This document shows positions 47,840 to 60,554 of a stretch of 64,000 nucleotides of DNA, in pieces. The notes under the pieces were generated by a model. That model was not told the DNA's origin, made no database searches, and was given only the letters and a program-made list of their open reading frames with translations. Position numbers and translations under genes: made by a program. How positions within the stretch are numbered: the stretch's first letter is position 1; each line of letters opens with the position of its first letter. Origin of the DNA: Zeugodacus cucurbitae (lineage: Eukaryota > Arthropoda > Insecta > Diptera > Tephritidae); assembly GCF_028554725.1 (NCBI RefSeq), contig NC_071670.1, positions 6,934,501 through 6,998,500 of the forward strand, written 5' to 3'.

Positions 47840-49130
47840 TAAAAGGCTGCTACATGCGCGTGGCCTACACAACCAGTACACAGTATCGGTTACGTATCTA
47901 CTATATGTACATAATTATAGGCGTCCCAATTTCCGCGTATACGCTACGTGACACTTTTCATCCTTGTTGTTGTTGGTTTTTTGGGGACTTCCACAAAACA
48001 CACACATACACACTCAGCCTTACTGAATGTACATATTTGTCCTGACACACTTATTTGCATAATTTGCGCCAGTCATCTGCTGTGTGTGTGTCGTATACCT
48101 TTTATGTGGCACCAACATTTCGGCGGCGCGTGCATTGAGGCGCGCACTCGAATTTCGTATTGGTCGCACTTTAATTTCACATTTCCCATTCGCATTTGCA
48201 TTTGTACGCCTAAAAGCACATAACACCAAACGCAAACACACTGCGCAGAGCGCAGAGCGCACAGCCTGACTAACAGCAACGAAAGGTTCGCGAGCGAAAA
48301 GGATATTGGTGTGACACGTTTGGGAGTGTGGCAGCCAAAAGCAAATAACAAACAGCGGCATGAAAAGGATACACTACAACAACTATAACAAAAATAACAA
48401 CGGCAAAGTAACAATAATTAGAAATGCGTTATTTGAGCAACCACAACAAAAGCAGCTGTTTTGGATATAAAAAAACAGGCAAGCCGCCTAACAGTAGGCA
48501 GGGGTGCCACTGTTTATATATATGCTTTGTATGGCCGTTTGTTCGCTGTTTATTTGAAGTTGAATTTGCTGTTTTATGTTTTTACAGCTTAAATTTCAGT
48601 AGCAATGCATTAAATGTTAATTTTAGACACTTTACAATTGCCAATGTGGCGTGGCCTTGCTGCTGGCATAGCTGGCGAAACGGTTGCGACCTAAATAAAT
48701 AAAAACGCCTTATATAACCTGGCATTAAGACAGGTTACGAGAGTTGCAGACCTTTCTTAAAAATGGTGAATATACAGCAAATCGAAAAAAATATATGTAC
48801 ATATATATATAAATATTGGAAAACTTGAAATCAAAAATTTTCTCACGAACCTTTATATAATGAAGAAGCGCTTGAGCGGCGAATCTGAAAGTAAAGAAAC
48901 ACAAAAAAAAAAAATATTTAAAAAAAGTAACGGATAAAAATAAAAATATTATATAAACAAAATTTGAAAATTTAAAAATTTATGCGCCTTAAAATATGTC
49001 ACGTTTTTTGGAGCGTGACTACTAAAAATGGGAAAAATACATAAGATATGAATGCATTTCATAGTTTTCGTGTAGAATCGTATAAAAATGCGTATAACGT
49101 ATGTATATTTAAAATATTTCATAATAATAA
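47840..49130. other. Gap in the box field
   Basis: Contains a GC-richer patch at 48.1-48.35 kb (including a gcgcagagcgcagagcgc duplication near 48242) with open frames on both strands but no domain. Apart from a partial box at 48207 no boxes are seen. A cis-regulatory region is possible but unproven. Confidence 0.4.
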
Positions 49131-49137
49131 TAGGTAG

Positions 49138-50820
49138 CTCCCAAAAAGTATGCAATAATTATTTTAAAAAATTGTTAGCTACATCACAAAATAATTTAAA
49201 GCGCATTACAAAATATTTAAAGCGCATGAAAAATAAGCAGAAAGCTTAAAAAAATCAGATATATTAAATAATCACAATAAAATCCTAAAAGTATGCAACA
49301 TAATTTTTATGACTGTTGGTAATTTAATGATTTTAAAAGTTGAAATCTTCCAATCGTTTATGGGTTTTACATGGTATCACAATATTTATATTTCCTCAGC
49401 ATTTTTAATACAATGTCTGAATCCTAAATGTATGCTATAAAGATACATGTCAAATAGTTGTCATAATAATATATGAGAAATAAAGTGAAACAAAGAAGAA
49501 CACCGCTATTATCTACTATTTTACACAAAACGACATTAAACATACCCTTAACATGCCATAATGAACTTTAAAAATCAATATATTTCACATTCTTCACCAC
49601 TCTTCTTTCATGGGGTTTACGCTGTTATATAGTCTAAAATTGAATTTTTATTATGAAATTGTTTGGAAGAGAATATTTCTTAAAAATACATTACTTGAAA
49701 ATTTACTTATAAAATTGTACTCCTAAAAGTATGCAATTGAACAAACTATGTTAATTTTTATTTAAATTTTATATAGAAACTGTCAAGTAGGTAAAAATAT
49801 ATTCTTTCATGTATGTCTAACTTTATTTCAAGAAACAAATTTTTTCTAGTTTTTTCTGTTTTTTCTAAAAAAAAACTTCAGTTGTTGAAATACTCCTCGA
49901 TGTATGCCACAAAACTTCTTCTCAATTTATAAGTACCACTTCTATATTTAACTTGGCATCGTGATGATTAGGCACATGATTACCGACAGTAACTTCTTAT
50001 TGACATAAAGAAAAAAATGAAAATTTAAAAGCATACATTTAGGTGTCAGATCTGAAATGTAATATTTTCATACAATAAATGTCTAAAATAATGATTTTAT
50101 TTATACTGTAAAACCATGTACATATACTTGTCGAACGGTACCTAAAAAATGCTCCTAAATGTAGGCAACAATACTGAATTAATTATTTTAGAGCTGGTTC
50201 CAAACTCAGATTTGTACATTTATAAATCAAAAACATTTCATAACGCAAAAGCATTTAAGCTAAAGAATATTATCAGAAATTTTGCAGAAATGACATTCCA
50301 AACAATATTTGCGCCTAAATGTAGGCAATAACATACAATTAAATTAATTTAAACATATTTTTTGACTACGGAACGAAACCCGGAACTTAATTTTACAATT
50401 CAAAAGCATTTCATAACAAAAAAGCTAAAGAAAATTGTCCAACATTTCATTGAAATGGACTTCAAACTATATTTGCCTCTAAATGTATACTTTTAAATAC
50501 AGAAAAGGTGTACATTATCACTAATAAAGAAGCACTTAAAAAGGCCTGGCTCCCTACCCTTACAGTTTCCATTTTTAAAATACTTTAATTGTTCCAATAT
50601 CTACCATCACCATACTAAGTACCGCCGACCCCATCGACATGTACGAAATTACAATTAATTTAAATTGCACAAAAACAGATTTTCTCACATTTACACCACC
50701 ACCAAGTCGACAAATTTATTTAATAGGCTTCACGGCAAACACCTACAACTGCACTAGGCATTGTGTGCGACTCACTCTGTTTCATTTAATTGCGGCGCGT
50801 CGACGCCTAAAACTATGCAA
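49138..50820. repeat. 17-bp box field, block B
   Basis: Boxes at 49138, 49283, 49432, 49720, 49893, 50152, 50312, 50476 and 50804 (plus) and 50031 (minus). Intervals are mostly 121-173 bp or twice that. Units 50152-50311 and 50312-50475 align along most of their length (catttcataac, aaagctaaagaa, ccaaac-atatttgc phrases), so this is a diverged tandem satellite of about 160 bp. The copy at 50152 is CTCCTAAATGTAGGCAACAA, identical over 20 bp to the box at 24645. Confidence 0.88.
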
Positions 50821-51482
50821 CTACATTACATTAAGTATACAATTTACCACATTGCCGCAAGTACGCCAGTTTACGTGCACACACATACACAATTGCCGAC
50901 AACGATACTGCCGACAATGGCAACGGCGACAGTGACTATGACGCCGGGCGACCTTATCGATGTGCTATTATCTGTACGCAAATTCAATTAACATTGACGG
51001 GGTGACGACGGAAATGAGGCTGCTGAGTGCCAGTCTCAATGAGATAGCGCGACAGACAGACAGACAGACAGCAACAACTGACTGCTAGTACAGTAATATA
51101 CAGCAAAATTATAGGCGGCTGAAGAGCGAGCGCGACTGAATGACAAACAGTCAGGTGTGCATATGATGCGGGGTAAGTCAGAGGGTTAAACAAGGACGAG
51201 TGTTCGATTAGCGGCTAGTTAAAATTTACCTTGACGCTGTCAAGCGCCTGGAGGGAGCACCCTTAATACAAGGCTCGGTTGAATATTGCCAGTGTAAACA
51301 GCACCTACATATGTATGTACGCAGGAAGGTTAAAAGCTTTGGCAGGTCCTTGTACCTGTACCGCTTCAATTTAAGCTCTCTTGCTAATGTATGCAAATTG
51401 ACAGTTACAAACAGACAAGCGAACACATATACATGACATAGTGGGTGTGCGGTGTCACATTCAACGCGTTAAAACACTTTTG

Positions 51483-53918
51483 CGCCTTACTGTATGTTAA
51501 GTTTTTTATTTATTTTCCATTTGGCGTCCGAAATATACACACAACTACGTCTGTAGCTTGATATTCAGCATATAAAAGACCAGTTCAATAGCAAAATATA
51601 TATTCAAATCATATCAACAACAAATTGTTAAAAAAAACGCCATGAAGTATGCAACAGCTGTACAAGAAAACAAGAAGTCAAATAAATATGTAATATAAAG
51701 TCGCTCCCCATATCTTTTTATATATGTATGTAGACATTTTCACAGTCTCATTTTAACTTTCGCAAATATGCTAAGTTACATGTGTAATAAAATTTTTATT
51801 GCATACCTTTTGGCGTTGGCGTTGGCGTTCGTTGAAATTAAATTTCGCTCACGTTTGTTAGTTCGTTTGCGCTTTATTACATTGTTATTTTTAATAGACA
51901 ACTTTGTTGCTTGTTAGCGCGAGTGCTAGACGCATGTGTCAAACGAGTGCGCGCGTGTATGTGCGCCTAAAAGTATGCAAATAAAACGAAAGCTATTATA
52001 TTGTATCATCACGCGACACAATTCGTTAAGACATTCATACGTGTCTCTTAAACGAAATCGCCTTAAGCACATGCGTTGGAAAAAGTTTTCTCATCTTCGT
52101 CGTACACAAAAACAGCGCCAGAAAATATGCTACGTTCCTTAAGAATATTAGCTTTACTTTTCGTGTAGTAAACTTTTATGTTGAATTGACTTACATCAAA
52201 GTAGTAAAATAGAGTATATGCTTTGTTTGTGAAATTAACTACAGTTGTTGTTGGTGTCAACTAACTTCGCTTTTGAACTAAAATTTACCTCTCAAGTGAA
52301 ATTGTTGCAACTAAAACCAATAATTTGGCAAAATATATATAATTTAGACAGAATATAATATGTTTTAAAGTCTAAATATTTGTCTAAATTTTGAGAACTG
52401 TTATATTTAACTGGTACTTTATTACTACTGACGCCTTAATGTATGCTTACATCAAATAAAATATTAAAATTCACCGATTGCCTTAATTATTCAATTTGTT
52501 ATATTAAATTACAAAATTTGTTCGAGCTGGGTACACTCATTACTTAGGTATATATTTTAATGAGCCGAAAAGTATGCTAAAGAAAATTTTTAACAATATT
52601 TAAGCTGAAACTTTCAGTTTATAAACAAAAATTAATCTTTTTTGCATTAATGTATTAAAAAATAACAATTTTTAGTAGCGTAGTTAGTAGGGATCAAACA
52701 GAAATAATAGTTGTATATACGCCTAAAGGTATACTAATTAAAAATGTTGAGTATTTTAACCAACAAATCACTCATTTATCATATAAAAGATACAAAATTA
52801 AACATTATGAATGATGAGAACCATCATTAAAATTCAAATTTCACTAAGCGCCTAAAAGTATACCAACAAAAATCTAAATATTACAATTAAAGTATAAGGA
52901 AAAGTATGAAATGAATTAATAAAAATATGTATTGCATATTTCAGCTTATAAACGTATACAACGACATATATTTCGCAAACAATTTTAATATACGCCAAAA
53001 AGCATGCAACGCAAATATGGCATAATACAGGAAAGTATCTTTTTCACTTGGCATAACTCATTAAAACTTTTAGTTTGCTTACGCCATAATAGCAACATAG
53101 CATATGTACGCCCAAAAGTATGCTATTAAGAGTTTGGTAATTTATCAAGCATTTAATTACAAGTAAATTAATAAAATATAATAAAGTTCACTATTTAGAA
53201 AGTATCAACTCGCTCTCAACGCTACCACCAAATTCTGCAAAAACTTGTAAGCCTTGAACATAAATTTGGTAGCGCTTTCGCTACAATATTTTTATATTCG
53301 AAAAGAGTTGTGCTAAAGTTATCTTTATCTGCCGCCAAAAATCTGAGAAACTTTCGTTAAATTATGTGCACGAGAGCAGGCAACTTTTAAAGTATAGCTA
53401 CACTGGATTTATAAACTCGAACTTAATAGTTATCGCTACATGCTAGGCTGCTCTAAGCTGCAGCGCCTAAAAATATGTCTCTTATAAATTGAATTTCGAA
53501 AAATTCGAAAACTTTCGCAACACATAATCAAGAAACATATATTTAAACAAACTTTTACAGCGAGATCACTAGTTCCGCTAAATAATTACGCCAAAAAGTA
53601 TGCAGCGGAAATTGTAATAAGCGCATAAATACTAAAAACGTACAACTCTAAATTACAAATTTTCCATTTCGAATATTTGCAAATCTTCCTAGCAAACCGC
53701 TAACTGTGCCGTGCAGCGTAACGCCCAAAAGTATGCAGCACAATTTATTAAACGCTAAATACCCTAAATATTGACGGTGGTTACCGACAATGCAAGCTTT
53801 GTGGCTATGCTGGAGCGCGAAATCTCGTTTAGATTGCACGAAACTTTACGTTTATATGTTGTATGTGTGGGTGCCACTGTAATGTGTAACAAAAACCAAC
53901 AAGCCCGAAAGTATGCTA
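51483..53918. repeat. 17-bp box field, block C
   Basis: Boxes at 51483, 51638, 51964 (exact), 52116, 52432, 52563, 52720, 52849, 52993, 53109, 53464, 53589, 53722 and 53902 (plus) and 51799 (minus). Intervals are 116-180 bp, with 316 and 355 bp gaps that fit one missing box. Between boxes the sequence no longer aligns by eye. Substitutions concentrate at the fifth to eighth positions (CTAA to CAAA, CCAA, CGAA). Confidence 0.88.
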
Positions 53919-55241
53919 CGCGCAAATAACTTTTCCCATCATGCCATTGAAAAACTGAGTAAAATTTAATTTTCCACGTGCTTTTGTTGGAATGACGGTA
54001 CGGAGGGCGTAGACGGCAAACTGTTAGAAGTGAATATTTGTTGGTTTGTTTGTTTTGGTGAGAAAAGTCATCGCGAAATATGCTGCTTATTGAAAAGTTT
54101 GCGCTAAACGCCGAGCGGTACAAGAGGAGGAAGCAGGTTGGTGCGCATAAAAAGGTGAGCTCCGACTCAGCTCACAGACAGGGGTGGAAAAAGTTGGTCG
54201 TCATTTGAGTAAAATAAGTAAGCCATTGCATTGGTTAGAAGGGGTGTAGTGCAGAGCAAATGAAAATTAGTAAGTCGAGCACTTCTGTGACGGTGCGCGG
54301 CAACGCAGAAGTGCAGGCAAGTTTGTTGTCAACAAGTGGGGCGGCAAAAATGCGATTGAGCGTGCGAAGATGGAAACAAAGTTTTTTAAATTTATTTTTT
54401 TTTATTTTCTTTCCCGCAATTTTCGCGGCCACGTTCGACTAACGGAATCTGTGTGGCAGATGCTTTTTTTTACGCCACTCTCATTGGCACCCCCATTTTG
54501 AGGCACTGACAGCATTGTGCTAATGTTGCCACAACAGGTGAACTGGCAGGTATTGTCGTTGCATACCGTCAGGGGCCATAAAGTTTTTAAGCTTCATATT
54601 ACATTTGTAGCAGGGTTGTGGCAACTTTTGGCGTTGAAACATAACAACAATAATATAGCCACACTCAACGGCTGTGCAACCCTACAATATGGCATCCAAC
54701 AAACAAACCGCCATGAACCGGCTGCAAACAATTATTTGGAGCAGCAAACATTTTCAAAATAGCAACAACAACAACAGCAGCAAAGCATAGCTAATCAATT
54801 ACAATTTGAAGCCAACAAAAACCCCTCAGCCAACCAGCCCAGCTCTAGCCGACGCACACATAAACAATGAAAATAACTTAATTATATAGCGATTGAAAAT
54901 TGCAAGGCAGTCTACACACACGGCGATGCTGGCAACCTGGTGAAACCACTAATTTTCGTGCGCCACCAAAATTCCCATTCATCTCTTGTTGCGTTGCTGA
55001 CGTAATGAAATTTATGAACCAACACAGAAACACACACACACAACCACAATCGGGGCTTGTCAGCACCAGCATGCTGCTGCTAATTCTAATTCACTTACCC
55101 CTTTTTGTTGTTGTTTGTGTTGTTGCTGTTTACCCGTCGCACCTCTATTTATATGCCTCAGCTCTTTGTAGGTCAATATAGTCGATTGCGCGCCCGCAGC
55201 TAAATTAATTAAAGGCCATCTCTGTACTAAAACCAGTAGCG
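53919..55241. other. Gap between opposite-orientation box blocks
   Basis: 1.3 kb, less AT-rich than its surroundings, with no convincing box (a weak cgcgaaatatgctgc lies near 54072). ORFs at 53764-54123, 54260-54442 and 54900-55181 have no recognised domain. No gene supported. Confidence 0.4.
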
Positions 55242-57080
55242 TTGCATACTTTTAGGCTTGCACCAAGCTCATAGCTCGCTACACTAAGCGCGTGTGTACG
55301 TGTTAATACAGATTTAATGCCGTCGAGTTTTAATGACAAATACAAAAGTACTGCAATTTCCATAATAAATTGTGGGTATTACAATAATACAATAGGTAAA
55401 TGTGTGATTATAGGCGCATGCATGCATACAGGCAGCACATTAGCGCTCGGGTGTTGTAGTATTATGCAATTAATGTGCGAGAACTGACCTTGGTGCAGGC
55501 AATTTGAAACGATTTGTGACTAGATAGTCGCGGAGGCTTATTAATAAAAGTAAAGTATTGCATACTTTTAGGTGCGTGTTAATGTATTTTTGCGCTAAGC
55601 ATAAGTGCGTTACAAAACTGATATTATTTTAAGTAACAGTTTGAAAAAAAAAAAATTTTAATTTATTGGATGCATTAACAATACAACTGACATATGTAAT
55701 TAAGGCGAAGTGAAATAAAAATAATAATATAGATGAAAATATTTCTAAAAAATATGCTCAATGTTGTGCCATAGAAATTCATCGCTTTAAACACTTCTCG
55801 CTACTATGAAGCTACTATACAAATCAGTAGCATACCTTTTGGCGCAATATTAATTTACACAATCTATCATAAAATTGAATATTTTTTTTTAATAATCACT
55901 TATTATAGTTATATAAATGGCTATAACACAATTAAACTTCATAATACTAACAATGTCAGTCAAATTAAACAATACTATATATTGTATTAGTATATAGTAT
56001 ACCTTTAGGCGTTGTATTATTTCTTAGAGCACAATATATGTAATAAATAGCAAATATTTTGCAATTATAATTAGTTTTTGTCATAAAACTAATAATATAT
56101 TAAAAATATATAAAAATCACAGCATACTTTTAGGCGCACATTGCATTTGTACAACTTACGTGATTTAATTATAGTTAATCAAATATCAAAATCGTTTATG
56201 TTTTGTAGTAAAAAATAAAATATTAGTTTACTCTAGTATTTATTTGAGAATTACTCAAATTTGTTTAATTCATAGCATACTTTTGGGGTTCGAATTTTTT
56301 TTTAAGCAAAATATGTTAATAAGCTATAAGTTTATGAGATTGAAGTTAATGAAAATATGTATAAACTCGATCATTTAAAATGTTAAAGTCAAAACAATAT
56401 TTATATATTAGAAAACTTAGCATATTTTTAGGGTGTAAACCTTACTATTTACATATAATTAAGCAAACAAATATATTTTCAACAGTGTTTTATGCAGCAT
56501 GGATGCTATATAATTATATATAATTTTGTTAAAAGCCATAAATCAAAAATAAATATGACTAACAAACGTAATAGATTTTTTATTGGCGTCGCGTAAATGT
56601 ATGCAGCCTTAAAATTATTTCAAATATTTTTTATTCTTTATATATTTTATATTTTTTCAGTTCTTGAAAATTCATTTCGTTATCGAAGATTTATATTATT
56701 GATTGTAAAATTTTATTTGACAAACAAATATATAAAATTGTGCTCTTTCATCTAAACAGGTCATATCACTCGAGGGCTGGACGGATATTATGTATTACGT
56801 ACAAGATGCTGACAGCTTTTGGGATTGGATCTATTTCGTGCTGCTGATTGTGGTAAGTGAATGTAGAAAGTCATAAAGAAATATGAAGAATTGTTATTAA
56901 GCATTGAAACTTTCATTTTAAGAGTCTACATTTAGGCGTTATAATGCAATATTACCTAACATATAAATAAAGCATAGAGAATAGAAAAATCTATACGGTA
57001 AATAATGCCTATATACCTTCTGTTAATGTTATGCACATCAGATTTAGAGCATACTAATTTTCATAGTCTCCATTTCGGCG
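55242..57080 (-). repeat. 17-bp box field, block D (minus orientation)
   Basis: Minus-orientation boxes at 55242, 55558, 55828, 55995, 56120 (CAGCATACTTTTAGGCG), 56273, 56418, 56922 and a weak one at 57063, with one plus-orientation box at 56590. Intervals are 125-172 bp or double. The pore exon 56760-56852 lies between 56590 and 56922, an interval of 332 bp, i.e. where one box would be expected. Confidence 0.85.
56760..56852 (+). CDS. Ca-alpha1T: T-type calcium channel alpha-1 subunit, exon with domain I selectivity filter and start of S6
   Basis: A 93-base exon of exactly 31 codons, phase 0 at both ends, with acceptor taaacag and donor gtaagt. It reads VISLEGWTDIMYYVQDADSF and then WDWIYFVLLIV. 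The glutamate of LEGW is the domain I member of the EEDD selectivity ring that defines T-type channels (known for the family). The following helix is the beginning of S6. The next expected exon, the rest of S6 with the GSFFMINLCLVV-type sequence, is not seen in the remaining 7.1 kb. The exon is too short to stand out as an ORF and sits inside the field of 17-bp boxes described separately. Confidence 0.96.
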
Positions 57081-57299
57081 GTATTGTCAAATATTCATTA
57101 AATTCAGTTAATTCATTAATTAAAGTAAGATAATAAAAGCTGTCTATCTGTTATCGTCAATTCCACACATATATTTTTTATTTATATTTCCTCAGAATAT
57201 GAGTAGTAATTATTTTGAAATTAAAATAGAAAACTTTTGTGATGTTATTATTGCAGAAATAGTCATGAATCATACGAGAGTACTCTATATGCTATTAAG

Positions 57300-57760
57300 C
57301 TGTGATAAAAAATTTTCTATAAAGCTTTTAAAAGCTTTTTATTGATTTTTGACTATTATTTTTGATAAAAAAAATTGTCTTTAAAGCTTTAAAACGCTTT
57401 TTATGGATTTTCAAAAAGCATTTGAAAGCTTTGGAAAAACACTTTTATCTCTTTTTTATATTTAATAATTAAAGCTTTTTTTATATTTAAAGCTTTACAA
57501 AGCTTTTTATGGATTTTTTTAAAGCTTTGAAGAAGCACTTTTATAATTTTTTAATATTTCAAATTTAAAACTATTTTTAAAGCTTTGAAAAAGCTAAATA
57601 TTTAAAAGGCCTTTTAAAGCTTTGAAGAAACCCTTTCATCATTTTTGAATATTTAAAAAGCTTTAAATCTTTTTCATCAGATATACTGCTTTAAGTTCCT
57701 CCAAGCTTTTAAAATATATTCTATAATCTCAAACTTTTGGAAGAGCTTTACTTAAATTGA
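57300..57760. repeat. AAAGCTTT-rich tandem repeat
   Basis: Repeated phrases of the form AAAGCTTTGAAAAAGCACTTTT and gctttttatggatttt at about 57320, 57383, 57425, 57488, 57523 and 57570, an irregular period of about 105 bp with half-units. Related in its box to the array at 32.3-33.3 kb. Confidence 0.7.
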
Positions 57761-58387
57761 TTACTTTCTAAAGAATTTAAACTAATCTCCCATGCTCACT
57801 TCACTTAATGCCGAGCTTCACTGTAGGCCGCATTAAGCTGATTGCTATCCGGAAAAATTTTAATGCAATGCTATTGTTAAATTCATACCACACTACTCTA
57901 TATCGGTTGTATTAAAAGCTTCGTGCGGCCGCTTCAAACCATTTCATTTCAATTTAACTAAATGCTGCTAAATGAGACCACAAAATCGTGAATTTATTTT
58001 ATTTATTTCCAAGCATTTTTCTACTACTTTATGTGGGCCCTTTTTTATTATGCGCTGGTGTATGTGTGTGGTTGTCGGTAAATTTATACACCAGAGCATA
58101 TAAAATTGCCATAAAAAGTAGTGAGAAAAAGGTAAGCAGCAAAGCAAAAAAATCAATTTACGCATAGCTCAGCTGAGGGACTACAAGTGGTCCCACAGCG
58201 CTTTCGACACGCACCAAAAGCAAGGTCAGATAGGCTGCTGGCGCATACGTTTCTGGGATTTACACGATTTATTTCTGTTTTTTCTTTCTTTTATTCTTTT
58301 TCTTTTTCTATTATAGCGTATATGTAAGTGAGTGTGCATGAGAGCATACAGATTATTTGATATTCACTTTGTTTTAGGCGCACAAAA
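57761..58387. other. Post-pore intron, non-coding
   Basis: No gene or RNA recognised; a pyrimidine-rich stretch lies at 58,270-58,315. Confidence 0.45.
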
Positions 58388-60554
58388 CCCAAAAGGTATG
58401 AGCACAGTAAATTTATATGCACAGAAAGAAGAGAGCTTGTAGACTAGCGACTCGTTTCTGGCGACAAAAATCTGAAGCAGTAAGGTTGAATGCAACAACA
58501 ACAAAAATTTAAAATATATTTTCCAAAAATTCAACAAAATTTACCTTCATCTAATTGTACGCCTTACGAATCACTAAAACTAGCAAAGTTTAACTTCAAA
58601 GCGCCTAAAAGTATGCTATAAAGACCGCAGCAAAAGCGTTTCAACGCCCAACATTTGAAAAGTCAAGTTTTTTGAACGTCCCAGCAGTCACGCAGTCAAA
58701 CCTACCATGGCTGTGAGTTCACAAACAAACAACGCCTAAATGTATGCTAAGCTAAATATTATGCATTAAGGGATGTAAGCCCATCTACTATATAAGCAAA
58801 AAACGACCAAAGACCAACAAATGAAGCGTAAAAATTTAATATTTCATATGAATGAAAATTCAGCGATCCCAAAAAATTTGGGGGGCTGGTGGTTCAAAAA
58901 AGCCATTGGACACACTTATTGTTGGCAGGTGTGTATTCACAGGCATCGACTGATTAAATAACCGCTTTTCTTGTAGCGTTGACTCAGTCTGCTTCGATGA
59001 TTTTGCGTGCCAGCAATTGTGTAGCATGCTTTTTTGGACACTCCCCCCCCCCCAAAACTCAACATTAAACACACACCTTTTCCCAACCCTTATTGCACAC
59101 AGATTTATTTATACTTATTCAATATTTCCGCTTAGGTTTCAATTGATTTTTAACATTTTACTTGCCTACACTTCAGCGCACCGCAAATACCATTTAATTT
59201 AGCTTATGCATTGCATACTTTTCGGTGCGGACTAAGCAAAAACGACAAAAACATTTTTGTTATATATATATTTACAGGAAATGAGCAGGAAAAGCGAAAT
59301 TGTCTACGTCAGCGGAAAACAGCGAAATTTATCTGCCAATTAGTGTGAACAATCGTTTGTGAGTGCTACGCCTGAATGTATGTTAGAATTCATATTTTTT
59401 GGTTATAGTATTGCATAGAATTTTCGTGAATAAACGAAAATATTACACTAAATATAAAATTAAGTCAACAAAAGTAAAATGCTTAAAATTTCGTGGTATA
59501 AAAATGCCTAAAAGTATGCTAAACGAATAAAAAAAATTGTAATATTAAAAAAATAAATTACAATTCAATTTATTTATTTATTTAAAAATAAGGCTTTATC
59601 ACAAATTAATTGCATTTGCCAAAAGCAGTTAGGTATGAGCGCCTAAAATTATACTATATAAAAAAAATAAACCAACTTTAGTGTAGTAATAAGCGTTTTA
59701 CTTCGTTCTATATCTACCTATTCGCAGTTCCTAGCAGCATCAACATCATGTGCCAACAGTATGAACTACAACTTGAGTATAGTTTACTTTACGAAAGCAT
59801 ACTTTTAGGCTTGAAATATATATTTGTCAAATATATGGGTAAATAGTAACAGCTGTGTTTTACACATAGGCATGCACTCATGTATGTGACATGTGAGGCA
59901 TTCATGTGTTAAAATACTAGCCTGTAAGTATGCAAATTTATGTGACAACTATTTACCTTCTTACGGTAAATTAAATGGTGATTTATGTGGCGTAGTTTCT
60001 GCTTTGTATACTTTGTTAGAAATATATTTAGAAAATGTATGAAATGTCTACCTATGTTAGGCTGCCTTAACAGCTAATTAATTTGGTAGATTGTTTACAA
60101 ATGTGTGACATATGTAGCATACATTTTTGGGCAAAAGCATGCAAATGTAAGCAAACTAGATACAATTAGGTAGAGCTTAAAGAAATCAGGTGTGTTTAAG
60201 TCAATTTTGTATTAGTAGAACTTCAAAGATGCTTATAATCATGTTTATATATCCGAAAAGTATGCAACAATAACACGAAAAATTGCTGTAAATTTCATTA
60301 AAGATATGATTACGTCCTATTTCGCCCAAAATTATGAATTTCTCATGGCAACATTAAAAAAAAATCTTTTAAGCAAATATTTGCCTAAAAGTATGCAATA
60401 AAGAATGAGTAGTATGCATTGAGATCGTTTTATATCAGCAATAGCTCTGTAAATCTTTCTCTTAACCTCATCAAATATATATATTTTTTCTTTGCTGTGA
60501 AAAGTCGCAACTTGATATTTGCAAAAAAAGGTAGTTACACCTAAAAGTATGCTA
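58388..60554. repeat. 17-bp box field, block E (mixed orientation)
   Basis: Plus boxes at 58388 (weak), 58602 (exact), 58733, 59369, 59505, 59640, 59919, 60252, 60323 (weak), 60382 and 60538; minus boxes at 59211, 59795 and 60115. From 59211 to 60538 the intervals are 158, 136, 135, 155, 124, 196, 137, 130 and 156 bp, leaving out the weak copy at 60323, regardless of orientation. No box is seen after 60554. Confidence 0.87.

Noticed and set aside
48020..48414. Two overlapping 113-residue minus-strand ORFs in a GC-richer patch
   Set aside because: Different frames equally open, no domain, biased composition; GC-richness alone explains the lack of stops.
46989..60554. Regularly spaced short repeats resembling a CRISPR array
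   Set aside because: The setting is an animal intron, the repeats are degenerate and in both orientations, spacing is 120-165 bp and variable, and no cas genes are present.
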